32,523 bases of DNA. Source: JAWRCU01 sp033542235. GTDB taxonomy: Bacteria > Pseudomonadota > Alphaproteobacteria > Rhizobiales > Rhizobiaceae. A program made the translations under genes and the position numbers. Positions within the stretch are counted from its first letter, which is position 1. Every line of letters starts with the position of its first letter. Below the pieces are notes generated by a model. It did no database searches, was not told the DNA's origin, and saw only the letters and a list, made by a program, of their open reading frames with translations. Of the stretch, positions 24,630-32,456 are shown piece after piece. The stretch is taken from assembly GCF_033542235.1 (NCBI RefSeq), contig NZ_JAWRCU010000031.1, positions 1 through 32,523 on the forward strand, in the 5' to 3' direction.

Positions 24630-25576
24630 ACGGTCCGCAGATCGCGTGGCTCGCCGACGGCAGGCGGCTACATCTCAATCATGGGCCGATCGACCTGATC
24701 ATCGAGACGTTCGGCCGCGATGCGGAGCGGCATGCCGCACATGATGCTGCAGTCGCCCGCTTCCAATCCATCCTGGCCGAGCTGGTCGAGGAGCTGGTCG
24801 ATCTGCGCAAGCCGGCCGGCGCCGCGCCGCGCCACTTCAAGGGCTCGACCGCCCGGCGCATGGAGCGTGCGGTGCAGAAATTCCATCCCGAGTTCATCAC
24901 GCCGATGGCGGCGGTGGCCGGTTCTGTTGCCGACGAGATCATGGCGGCGATGACGTCGGCAGCCGAACTCGACAAAGCCTATGTGAACGACGGCGGCGAC
25001 ATCGCTATCCACCTTACCGGTGATGCCTCGATCGGAGCGGCGGTAGCCGGCACCGGCCACGGCTTTGACGACCGTCTCGCCATTCACGCCCTTGATCCGG
25101 TGCGCGGCATCGCAACCAGCGGCTGGCGCGGCCGCAGCTTCTCGTTCGGTATCGCCGACGCGGTGACCGTGCTCGCCGAGGATGCCGCCGCTGCCGATGC
25201 CGCAGCGACGTTGATCGCCAACGCCGTCGATCTGCCGGGCCATCCGGCTGTGAAGCGAGAGCCGGCTAATGAGTTGGCTCCCGACAGTGATCTCGGCGCG
25301 CGGCTGGTGACGACAGGCGTCGGCCCATTGGGCGCGGGTGAGGTCCGGCAAGCGCTCGAACGTGGCGCGGCGGAAGCCGAGAACTATCGCCGGCGCGGGC
25401 TGATTCATTCGGCGGCGGTGTTCCTCGCCGGCGAGACCGTCGTGGCTGGCAATGTTACCCGGCTGGGCCCGCGAACGGTGGTGCAAAACACCATGCGGAA
25501 GCAGCGACTGGAAATGCCTGTGTCTGAAGGCACGGTCTCTACATCGGGCCTGCTGGCGTCGGAGGTCCTGAGATGA
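24626..25576 (+). CDS. UPF0280 family protein (ApbE-like fold)
   Basis: The 316-residue protein is of the uncharacterised UPF0280 family, distantly related to ApbE FAD:protein FMN transferases. Visible features are an N-terminal LADGRRLHLNHGPIDLIIE, MAAVAGSVADEIMAAM near residue 95, AYVNDGGDIAIHL near 120, GIATSGWRGRSFSFGIADAV near 165, and a C-terminal GLIHSAAVFLAGE. The A-AG-VAD, NDGGD and ATSG-GRSFS-G-AD blocks are what places it in the family. The GTG start at 24626 overlaps the previous stop. Strict coupling to the reductase-like gene suggests a maturation or accessory role for it. Confidence 0.82.
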   Translation: MNGPQIAWLADGRRLHLNHGPIDLIIETFGRDAERHAAHDAAVARFQSILAELVEELVDLRKPAGAAPRHFKGSTARRMERAVQKFHPEFITPMAAVAGSVADEIMAAMTSAAELDKAYVNDGGDIAIHLTGDASIGAAVAGTGHGFDDRLAIHALDPVRGIATSGWRGRSFSFGIADAVTVLAEDAAAADAAATLIANAVDLPGHPAVKREPANELAPDSDLGARLVTTGVGPLGAGEVRQALERGAAEAENYRRRGLIHSAAVFLAGETVVAGNVTRLGPRTVVQNTMRKQRLEMPVSEGTVSTSGLLASEVLR

Positions 25577-26028
25577 GCCCTGCCAAGCCCCGCCTCGCGC
25601 TGGTGACGGAACACGACCCTGGGAACTATCGTGTCGACCGGCAGGTCGGCTTTGTCCTGCGCAAGGCAAATCAAAGGCATGTCGCAATCTTTGCCTCGCA
25701 TATCACCGACCTGACGCCTCCGCAGTTCGCTGCGCTCTCGAAGCTTGCCGATGTCGGTGAGATCTCGCAGAACCAGCTTGGCGCCCTGGTCGCCATGGAT
25801 GCGGCGACCATTAAAGGTGTGATAGACCGGCTGAAGGCGCGAGGCCTTGTCGATGTCGCCAGGCATGCGGCGGACAAGCGCCGGCTGATGCTGCGGCTGA
25901 CCGAGGCGGGCCGCGATGCCGTCGCTCGTCTTACCCCGCTCGCCGAGCGCATCACGGCGGAGACGCTGGCGCCGCTCTCGCAACGCGAGGCGGCGACGTT
26001 GCTCAAGCTCCTGACGAGGATCGCATAG
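25573..26028 (+). CDS. MarR-family transcriptional regulator
   Basis: The 151-residue winged helix-turn-helix protein has a dimerisation helix at the N-terminus and the recognition region SQNQLGALVAMDAATIKGVI at about 73-92. The MarR wing DVARHAADKRRLMLRLTEAG follows at about 96-115. It starts by ATGA overlap and closes the Mo-hydroxylase operon. Members usually repress their own operon and release DNA on binding aromatic or heterocyclic ligands. The palindrome at 19293-19308 before the first operon gene is the best candidate site. Confidence 0.9.
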   Translation: MSPAKPRLALVTEHDPGNYRVDRQVGFVLRKANQRHVAIFASHITDLTPPQFAALSKLADVGEISQNQLGALVAMDAATIKGVIDRLKARGLVDVARHAADKRRLMLRLTEAGRDAVARLTPLAERITAETLAPLSQREAATLLKLLTRIA

Positions 26029-26131
26029 CGAGAACCGTTGCCACGCATATCATTCATCCCTAAAATGCCGAGTTGGGCCAGGTAGGGGATCAAGGGTCCG
26101 GCTTGCCGGACAATCATCGCAAATCGACCAT

Positions 26132-26195
26132 CATCAAGGCGCGGCAATCTGCCTTGATGCATCGCAGCAATCTTGTTTTGCACTGCAGCAAAACA
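26132..26195. other. Two inverted repeats after the MarR gene
   Basis: CATCAAGGC (26132-26140) and GCCTTGATG (26151-26159) are exact 9-bp arms with a 10-base loop. TGTTTTGC (26174-26181) and GCAAAACA (26188-26195) are exact 8-bp arms around ACTGCA. Neither is followed by a T-run. The first could help end the operon transcript and the second could be an operator or leader hairpin for the small gene at 26247. The function is not decided by sequence. Confidence 0.45.
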
Positions 26196-26246
26196 GGCGT
26201 AAGCTGTGTGCGTGGGGGATAACCAGAGCAACCAGGGGGCACCGCA

Positions 26247-26510
26247 ATGCTCAAAATGCTCATTCTAGTCTGCTCGGTGAATGTGTCGCCTGCAGATTGC
26301 CAGCAGGAGACTGCGCTCGACATCATTCAGGGGCCGCAGGTTGCCAGCGTCTTCGAATGCGGAATGGCCAGCCAGGCCATGGCAGCTCAGACTTCCATCC
26401 TCCGGCATGGGTCCGACGAATACATGAAGGTCAAATGCAGCCGGTTGAAAGTCGCCGACGCGGCCGCGAAGGATGCAAAGCTGAGCCCGGCAACTCTGGG
26501 GCAGCGCTGA
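26247..26510 (+). CDS. Small conserved rhizobial protein of unknown function
   Basis: The 87-residue protein begins MLKMLILVCSVNVSPADCQQ. A short hydrophobic start precedes a cysteine-containing segment (Cys9, Cys18, Cys38, Cys63). The middle is TALDIIQGPQVASVFECGMA and the end is charged (EYMKVKCSR, then KVADAAAKDAKLSP). I recall many short orphan proteins of this pattern in rhizobial genomes, none with a known role. GGGGG about seven bases before the ATG supports translation. The hydrophobic start is short for a Sec signal, and no proper lipobox is visible, so export is uncertain. Confidence 0.65.
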   Translation: MLKMLILVCSVNVSPADCQQETALDIIQGPQVASVFECGMASQAMAAQTSILRHGSDEYMKVKCSRLKVADAAAKDAKLSPATLGQR

Positions 26511-26532
26511 TATTCCGCTGATACTGTCTGAC

Positions 26533-26563
26533 GGTCCGCCAATGCACTGTTGCGTGGCGGACC
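26533..26563. terminator. Possible hairpin terminator after the small gene
   Basis: GGTCCGCC (26533-26540) and GGCGGACC (26556-26563) are exact 8-bp arms with a 15-base loop, 23 bases after the stop of the 87-residue gene. No T-run follows, so any termination would need a factor. The remaining 26564-26702 shows no gene. Confidence 0.4.
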
Positions 26564-26702
26564 TGTCGAGCGTGGGTCCACTCGCCGCTCAATCTGGGCC
26601 TTGATGGCTTAGATTGCGCGATCTTTCTCAGGCGCCGCCCGAATCCGGAACGCCACAACTAAGCTCGGGCGGCTGTTTGGAAAGACGTTTCCCGGGGAAA
26701 TC

Positions 26703-26732
26703 TTGACCCGATATTCATTTGCATACTAATAG
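26703..26732 (+). promoter_or_regulatory. Candidate promoter of the ferredoxin-NADP reductase gene
   Basis: TTGACC (26703-26708) matches a -35 box at five of six positions. TAATAG (26727-26732) lies 18 bases further and could be the -10. The site is in a locally AT-rich patch about 90 bases before the start at 26822. Between the boxes is CATTTGCAT (26716-26724), also present in the palindrome before the Mo-hydroxylase operon. Confidence 0.5.
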
Positions 26733-26821
26733 AATGTGACAATAGAACCGCTTGTTTCGAACGCATTCGAGCCGGCGTGGGTGCCGGGCTCTGTAGTGTC
26801 GAATTTCCCGGGAAGATGCTC

Positions 26822-27649
26822 ATGCAGTCCGCCAGCGCCGTGAAGACGCAGGAGAGCGAAGCGCCGCGATTTCCTATCCCCGCCGGCGTTCATGCCGAAA
26901 CTGTCGTCTCGGTGAAGCACTATACTGACCGCCTGTTTTCCTTCCGCATCACGCGGCCGCAGTCGTTTCGCTTCCGGTCGGGCGAGTTCGTGATGATCGG
27001 CCTGCCGAATGCCGAGAAGCCGATCTTCCGGGCCTATTCGATCGCGAGTCCGAGCTGGGACGAGGAACTGGAGTTCTTCTCGATCAAGGTCCCCGACGGC
27101 CCGCTGACCTCGCAGCTCCAGAAGATCGTGCCAGGCGATACGGTGCTGATGCGGCCCAAGTCGACCGGCACGCTGGTGCTCGACGCGCTGACACCCGCCA
27201 AGCGCCTGTTCATGATCTCCACGGGTACGGGCATCGCGCCGTTCGCTAGCCTGGTGCGCGATCCCGAGACCTATGAGAAGTTCGATCAGGTCGTCCTCAC
27301 CCATACCTGCCGCGACCAGGCGGAGCTGACCTATGGCGTCGAGCTTTTCGAAGGTTTGAGGAATGACCCTCTGATCGGCGAACTGGTCGAGGACCGCGTC
27401 ACGCTCTATTCGACGACGACGCGGGAGGAAAGCTCGCGCATGGGCCGCATCACCCGGCTGATCGAGGATGGCCGCTTCCACGCCGACCTCGGCATTTCGC
27501 CACTCGATCCCGAGCGCGACCGCATCATGATCTGCGGCTCGATGTCGATGTTGCAGGACGTGAAGACGCTGGTTGAAGGCCTCGGCTTCGTTGAAGGCTC
27601 CAACAGCGAGCCGAACGCTTTCGTGGTCGAGCGGGCGTTTGTGGGCTGA
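26822..27649 (+). CDS. fpr: Ferredoxin--NADP+ reductase
   Basis: The 275-residue cytosolic FAD enzyme moves electrons between NADPH and ferredoxin or flavodoxin. The FAD-binding part shows RSGEFVMIGLP and the flavin motif RAYSIAS near residue 70. The NADP part has MISTGTGIAPFASLVRDP, THTCRD and MICGSMSML, ending VERAFVG, the usual C-terminus of alphaproteobacterial Fpr. I chose ATG 26822, six bases after GGGAAG; ATG 26816 and a GTG at 26777 are alternatives. Fpr usually serves redox balance and oxidative defence. It could also supply reductant to the ferredoxin-dependent reductase-like protein upstream, but nothing ties the two beyond proximity. Confidence 0.92.
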   Translation: MQSASAVKTQESEAPRFPIPAGVHAETVVSVKHYTDRLFSFRITRPQSFRFRSGEFVMIGLPNAEKPIFRAYSIASPSWDEELEFFSIKVPDGPLTSQLQKIVPGDTVLMRPKSTGTLVLDALTPAKRLFMISTGTGIAPFASLVRDPETYEKFDQVVLTHTCRDQAELTYGVELFEGLRNDPLIGELVEDRVTLYSTTTREESSRMGRITRLIEDGRFHADLGISPLDPERDRIMICGSMSMLQDVKTLVEGLGFVEGSNSEPNAFVVERAFVG

Positions 27650-27689
27650 AGGCACCCCACCTGAATATCGGATGGGCCGCGGGACAGCG

Positions 27690-27843
27690 CCCCCCTCTGT
27701 CCTGCCGGACATCTCCCCCACAAGGGGGGAGATCGGACGGCCGCTTTGGTTTCGCCGATCGCCGATGTTGAAGGTTGGCGAAGCCGTGGATGAAGGCCAA
27801 TCTCCCCCCTTGTGGGGGAGATGTCCGGCAGGACAGAGGGGGG
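27690..27843. repeat. Palindromic repeat family C, copy 2
   Basis: The outer arms (CCCCCCTCTGTCCTGCCGG and its complement ending at 27843), nested CCCCCACAAGGGGGG and CCCCCCTTGTGGGGG hairpins, and the interior GGTTTCGCCGATCGCC follow the family plan. It sits between the convergent genes fpr (+) and doxX (-), like copy 1 between two other convergent genes. Nothing else is seen in 27650-27914. Confidence 0.9.
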
Positions 27844-27914
27844 CAACGTAGGGCGCCATCAATCGATCTCGATACTGCCCCGCGCTCCAACCCGCTACCG
27901 CCCTTGCCCCCGAT

Positions 27915-28310
27915 TCACGCCGACCGCTTGCCGTCGACACTCCACGCGCCCGGTCCTGCAAAGAAAAGATAAAGAAACACGAAGCAGAACAGGATCGCCA
28001 GATCGCCGCCATTGGCGAGGGGGAAGAAGCCGCGGGGCGCATGGGCCATGAAATAGGCCACCGCCATTTCGCCGCACAGGATGAAAGCCGCCGGCCGCGT
28101 GAGAAAGCCGAAGAGCAGGAGCAGGCCGCCGATCGTCTCGATAAGGGCAGCCAGAAGCATCAAGGCACTCAGTCCCGCGGCGCCTCCGCCCGCGCCGGTA
28201 ACCGGAAAGCCGAACAGCTTCATGGTGCCGTGCTGGATGAAAAGCAGGGCTGCGATGATGCGCAGCAAGGCCAGCGCGTGAGGAGCATAACGTCCAAGAT
28301 TGTCCAGCAT
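27915..28310 (-). CDS. DoxX family membrane protein
   Basis: The 131-residue protein has four hydrophobic helices. It carries the DoxX pattern RIIAALLFIQHGTMKLFGFP at the N-terminus, followed by ALIETIGGLLLLFGFLTRPAAF and EMAVAYFMAHAPRGFFPLANGGDLAI. These are conserved across DoxX/YphA-like proteins of unknown biochemical role, some linked to oxidative stress or thiosulfate oxidation. ATG 28310 follows AGGGG at seven bases and is preferred to the upstream start at 28343, which would add eleven unlikely residues. Confidence 0.9.
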   Translation of the reverse strand: MLDNLGRYAPHALALLRIIAALLFIQHGTMKLFGFPVTGAGGGAAGLSALMLLAALIETIGGLLLLFGFLTRPAAFILCGEMAVAYFMAHAPRGFFPLANGGDLAILFCFVFLYLFFAGPGAWSVDGKRSA

Positions 28311-28546
28311 TCTGATCCCCTGAGATTGCCGATTCCCCTGCAACTGCCGCCGGATACGGTAATCTTGTGAAACATGCCAGACGGAACCGGTAAAGCGGCC
28401 ATCACATCCGCGCTATCGAGTTTTGACCGGTTGATCAAACATTGATACGACGCACTCGCTTCACCAGAACCTCTCGGGACTCGTGGAGACGCGAGTAAGG
28501 CGCTATGGTTCCGGAAAGAGCGTCGGACGCCGAGGGAGAGAGCCGG

Positions 28547-29602
28547 ATGACCAGCAAACCACGCGAGATCGATTCAGCGGCTGGAACGTCGAAGGTCACC
28601 CCGCTGCCCTCGCGCATAGCCGCCAACAGCGCGGTGGCGACGGGCCACGGGATTGCTCGTAATCCCGGCATGGCGCTCGATCTCGGCTTTCTGGAATCGA
28701 TGCGCAACGTCAACCGCTCAGCACTGGAGCGGCGCGTGGCGACGCTCACCAAGCGACGCAGCATCAAGGGCGACACGCAGGCGGCGTGGCTGCTGCGCGC
28801 TGTTGCCTGCATGGACCTCACGACGCTCAACAGCAATGACACTGAAGAGCGCGTGCGCCGCCTGTGCGCCAAGGCGATCAACCCGTTCCGACGCGATATC
28901 GCTGAAGCGCTGGGGATCGCAGATCAGCCGATCCGGCCGGCTGCGGTCTGCGTCTACCATCCATTCGTCGCGACCGCCGTTGCCGCCGTGAAGGGCACCG
29001 GCATTCATGTCGCCGCGGTCTCGACCGCTTTCCCGCACGGCCTGGCGCCGCTGTCGACCCGGCTGAAGGAGATCGAGGCTTCGGTCGCCGACGGCGCCGA
29101 TGAGATCGACGTCGTCATACCGCGCGGCCTCGTTTTTGGCGGTCGCTGGCAGGAGCTTTACGATGAGATCGTCGCCATGCGCGCCGCCTGCGGCGAGGCG
29201 CATCTCAAGGTGATCCTCGGCACCGGCGATCTCGCGACGCTGCGCAACGTCATGCTCGCCTCCATGGTGGCGATGATGGCCGGCGCCGATTTCGTGAAGA
29301 CCTCGACCGGCAAGGAGAGCGTCAATGCGACGCTGCCTGTCGGCGTCGCCATGGTCCGCTCGATCCGTGCCTATTTCGAGGAGACCGGCTACCTGATCGG
29401 CTTCAAGCCGGCCGGCGGCATCTCGACCGCCAAGACGGCGCTCGATTGGCTGGTGCTGATGAAGGAGGAGCTCGGCCGCCCGTGGCTGGAGCCGGAGCTA
29501 TTCCGCTTCGGCGCGTCGAGCCTGTTGACCGACATCGAACGGCAGCTCGAGCACCACATTACAGGCCGCTACTCGGCGAATTATCGCCACGCGATGGCGT
29601 AG
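28547..29602 (+). CDS. deoC: Deoxyribose-phosphate aldolase
   Basis: The 351-residue class I aldolase splits 2-deoxyribose-5-phosphate into glyceraldehyde-3-phosphate and acetaldehyde in nucleoside catabolism. The Schiff-base lysine is Lys251 (DFVKTSTGK), with Lys287 (GFKPAGGIST) and Asp188 (DEIDVVIPRG) completing the site at spacings close to those of the E. coli enzyme. An N-terminal extension of about 100 residues makes it longer than E. coli DeoC, as in other rhizobial members. ATG 28547 with GGGAGAGAG upstream is preferred; ATG 28505 in frame is an alternative. The aldehyde dehydrogenase gene downstream could oxidise the acetaldehyde. Confidence 0.93.
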   Translation: MTSKPREIDSAAGTSKVTPLPSRIAANSAVATGHGIARNPGMALDLGFLESMRNVNRSALERRVATLTKRRSIKGDTQAAWLLRAVACMDLTTLNSNDTEERVRRLCAKAINPFRRDIAEALGIADQPIRPAAVCVYHPFVATAVAAVKGTGIHVAAVSTAFPHGLAPLSTRLKEIEASVADGADEIDVVIPRGLVFGGRWQELYDEIVAMRAACGEAHLKVILGTGDLATLRNVMLASMVAMMAGADFVKTSTGKESVNATLPVGVAMVRSIRAYFEETGYLIGFKPAGGISTAKTALDWLVLMKEELGRPWLEPELFRFGASSLLTDIERQLEHHITGRYSANYRHAMA

Positions 29603-29643
29603 GTCGCCTAGTGCGGAAGTTTGACAGGTGGAATTCTTTCGCG

Positions 29644-29798
29644 CCCCCCTCTGTCCTGCCGGACATCTCCCCCGCGAGGGGGGAGATTGGACGGCCGATT
29701 TGGTTTCGCCAATCGCCAACGGTGTAGGACGAGTGCCGTCGAAAATGAAGGCCGATCTCCCCCCTTGTGGGGGAGATGTCCGGCAGGACAGAGGGGGG
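29644..29798. repeat. Palindromic repeat family C, copy 3
   Basis: The element has the same arms as copies 1 and 2 and is closest to copy 2 in its interior (GGACGGCCGATTTGGTTTCGCC). Unlike the other copies it lies between two genes on the same strand, deoC and the aldehyde dehydrogenase, and makes up most of their 245-bp gap. Confidence 0.9.
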
Positions 29799-29847
29799 CG
29801 ACGTAGAGCGCGAATGCTGCCGAAGTCCCCCACAATAGGGAACCCAC

Positions 29848-32226
29848 ATGAACATCCTCGAACGCTACACCGCCATGGATTACGGCCCGGCGCCGGAGGC
29901 CCGCACCGAGGCTGACGCCTGGATCGCCGGCCGTGATTTCGGCAAATCCCTCTTCATCGCCGGCGAATGGCGTGCCGCCGCGGACGGCAGGACCTTCGAC
30001 GTGTTGGAGCCTTCCACCGCCAAGCCTATCGCCAAGGTAAGTGAGGCAGGCGATGCCGATGTCGACGCGGCGGTCGCCGCCGCGCGCAAGGCGCTGCCGA
30101 AATGGAGCGGGGCGAGCGGCTACACCAGGGCGAAGGTGCTCTACGCCATCGGCCGCGCCATGCAGCGTCACCAGCGGCTCTTCGCCGTGCTGGAATCGAT
30201 CGATAACGGCAAGCCGATCCGCGAGAGCCGTGACATCGACGTGCCGCTCGCGATCCGCCATTTCCTGCACCATGCCGGCTGGGCGCAGTCGCTCGAACGC
30301 GAGTTTCCCGGCCATAAGCCGGTGGGCGTCGTCGGCCAGGTGATCCCCTGGAATTTCCCGCTGCTGATGCTCGCCTGGAAGATCGCCCCGGCGCTCGCCG
30401 CGGGCTGCACGGTGGTGCTGAAGCCGGCCGAGTTCACGCCGCTCACCGCGATACTCTTCGCCGAGATTTGCGAACGCGCCGGCGTGCCGAAGGGCGTGGT
30501 GAACATCCTGCCCGGTGGGCCTGGCGCGGGCGCGGCGATCGTCAACCATCCCGGCGTCGACAAGATCGCTTTCACTGGCTCCTCGGAGGTCGGCAAGATC
30601 ATTCGCAAGGCCACCGCGGGTTCGGGCAAGAAACTGTCGCTGGAGCTCGGCGGCAAGTCGGCCTTCATCGTCTTCGAGGACGCCGATCTCGACAGTGCCG
30701 TCGAGGGGCTGGTCGACGGCATCTGGTTCAACCAGGGCCAGGTCTGCTGCGCCGGCTCGCGGCTTCTCGTGCAGGAGGGCGTGGCGGAAGCTTTCATCGC
30801 CAAAGTGAAGACGCGAATGGGGCGGCTCCGTGTCGGCAGCCCGCTCGACAAGAACACGGATATCGGGCCGCTGGTCGACAGGACGCAGCTCGACCGCGTG
30901 CGCGGGCTGGTCGCTGAGGGCGTCAGCCAAGGCGCGGAATGCTGGCAGCCGGACTATGCGCTGCCGTCGAGCGGCTATTTCTATCTGCCGACGCTTGCGA
31001 CCGGTGTTTCGCCGGCAAATATCCTGGCGCAGGAAGAGGTGTTCGGCCCGGTGCTCGCAGCGATGACCTTCCGCACCAACGAGGAAGCGATCGAGCTTGC
31101 CAACAACACGCGCTACGGGCTTGCCGCCTCGGTCTGGAGCGAGAATATCAACGTGGCGCTCCACATCGCCCCGCAGCTCAAGGCCGGAGTGGTGTGGATC
31201 AACGGCACCAACATGTTCGACGCCTCCTCGGGCTTCGGCGGCTACCGTGAAAGCGGCTTCGGCCGCGAAGGCGGGCGCGAGGGCATGTATGAGTATCTGA
31301 CGGAGAAGCTGCCGTTCGGCCCCGAGATCAGGCCGGCGGTGGCTGCGTCGCAAGGTGTTGAGCCCGTGGAAGCCGCTGAGCTCGCCATCGACCGAACCGC
31401 CAAACTCTTCATCGGCGGCAAGCAGGTCAGGCCCGACGGCAACTATTCCTATCCTGTGCTGGACAAGAAGGGCCGCGTCGTCGGTGAGGCGGGCCTCGGC
31501 AACCGCAAGGATATTCGCGATGCCGTGGCCGCCGCGCGCGGTGGCAAGGCCTGGGCGACGGCGACGGCCTACAACCGCTCGCAGGTGCTCTATTTCCTGG
31601 CCGAGAACCTGTCGATCCGCGCCGGCGAGTTTGCGGCCCGGCTCACCGCGATGACCGGCGCGCCTGCCAAGGCCGCGCGCGAGGAGGTGGATCTTTCGAT
31701 CGAGCGGCTGTTCCTGTTCGCCGGCATGGCCGACAAGTTCGAGGGCCGCGCCCACCAGCCACCGGCACGCGTGGTGACGCTGGCGTTGCACGAGCCTGTC
31801 GGCACGCTCGGCATCGTCGCGCCGGATGACAGCCCGCTGCTCGGCTTCGTATCGATGGTCGCCCCGGCGCTTGCCATGGGCAACACTATCGTTGCCGTGC
31901 CGTCGCAGCGCTACCCGCTGCTTGCGACCGACCTCTATCAGGTGATCGAATATTCCGACCTGCCAGCCGGCGCGATCAACATCGTGACAGGCAAGACCGC
32001 CGAGCTTTGCGGCGTGCTTGCCAGGCATGACGATCTCGACGGGCTGTGGGTGGTGGCCGACCCTGAAACATGCAAGTCGGCCGAGGCCGAGTCTATCGGC
32101 AATCTGAAGCGCGTCTGGACAGCCAAGGGCAACACGCTGGACTGGCGGTCGGAGGTTTTTTCCGGCGACTATTTCCTGCGCCGTGCCATCGAGGTGAAGA
32201 ACGTCTGGGTGCCCTACGGGGATTGA
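29848..32226 (+). CDS. Two-domain aldehyde dehydrogenase, ALDH16-like
   Basis: The 792-residue protein has a complete NAD(P)-dependent aldehyde dehydrogenase domain at residues 35-490: PWNFPLLML with Asn169, Glu266 in LELGGKS and nucleophile Cys300 in GQVCCAGSR, then FGGYRESGFGREGG. A second, shortened domain at about 510-792 (LFIGGKQVRPDG, EPVGTLGIVAPDDSPLL, ALAMGNTIVAVPS) keeps a nucleotide-binding-like fold but lacks a GQ-C catalytic block. This bidomain layout is that of the ALDH16 family. The substrate may be acetaldehyde from DeoC, inferred from adjacency. GGGAA precedes the ATG. The 915-codon open frame on the opposite strand is a by-product of codon bias. Confidence 0.9.
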   Translation: MNILERYTAMDYGPAPEARTEADAWIAGRDFGKSLFIAGEWRAAADGRTFDVLEPSTAKPIAKVSEAGDADVDAAVAAARKALPKWSGASGYTRAKVLYAIGRAMQRHQRLFAVLESIDNGKPIRESRDIDVPLAIRHFLHHAGWAQSLEREFPGHKPVGVVGQVIPWNFPLLMLAWKIAPALAAGCTVVLKPAEFTPLTAILFAEICERAGVPKGVVNILPGGPGAGAAIVNHPGVDKIAFTGSSEVGKIIRKATAGSGKKLSLELGGKSAFIVFEDADLDSAVEGLVDGIWFNQGQVCCAGSRLLVQEGVAEAFIAKVKTRMGRLRVGSPLDKNTDIGPLVDRTQLDRVRGLVAEGVSQGAECWQPDYALPSSGYFYLPTLATGVSPANILAQEEVFGPVLAAMTFRTNEEAIELANNTRYGLAASVWSENINVALHIAPQLKAGVVWINGTNMFDASSGFGGYRESGFGREGGREGMYEYLTEKLPFGPEIRPAVAASQGVEPVEAAELAIDRTAKLFIGGKQVRPDGNYSYPVLDKKGRVVGEAGLGNRKDIRDAVAAARGGKAWATATAYNRSQVLYFLAENLSIRAGEFAARLTAMTGAPAKAAREEVDLSIERLFLFAGMADKFEGRAHQPPARVVTLALHEPVGTLGIVAPDDSPLLGFVSMVAPALAMGNTIVAVPSQRYPLLATDLYQVIEYSDLPAGAINIVTGKTAELCGVLARHDDLDGLWVVADPETCKSAEAESIGNLKRVWTAKGNTLDWRSEVFSGDYFLRRAIEVKNVWVPYGD

Positions 32227-32287
32227 GCTTGCCTCTGGGAAACGATGATACCAACGGCTTCGAGATTTTGAACGTTGGCGCAGCCCC

Positions 32288-32440
32288 TCATCTGCCTGCC
32301 GGCATCTTCTCCCCGTAAACGGGGAGAAGGACGCTCTCATCAATGGTTTCGCCAATCACAAGCGTTGCAGAGTAGGCGCCTTCATAGCGGCCGGCTTCCT
32401 TCTCCCCGTTTACGGGGAGAAGTGCCCGGCAGGGCGATGA
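32288..32440. repeat. Palindromic repeat family D
   Basis: The left arm (CTCATCTGCCTGCCGGCATC, then a CTTCTCCCCGTAAACGGGG hairpin) pairs imperfectly with 32393-32440. The perfect core TTCTCCCCGT-AAACGGGGAGAAGGA appears in both orientations. The interior has GGTTTCGCCAATCAC, shared with family C, so the two families are related mosaics. It separates the aldehyde dehydrogenase (+) from a transposase tail (-), again a convergent position. Confidence 0.85.
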
Positions 32441-32456
32441 GCGACTATCTGACGTG

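Noticed and set aside
26533..26563. Rho-independent terminator
   Set aside because: The stem is good but no T-run follows, so it is listed only as a possible hairpin and not as a standard terminator.
29608..32355. 915-codon open frame on the minus strand
   Set aside because: It lies antisense to the aldehyde dehydrogenase and runs through repeats C and D; its sequence has no family motifs. Long antisense frames are expected in GC-rich coding DNA.
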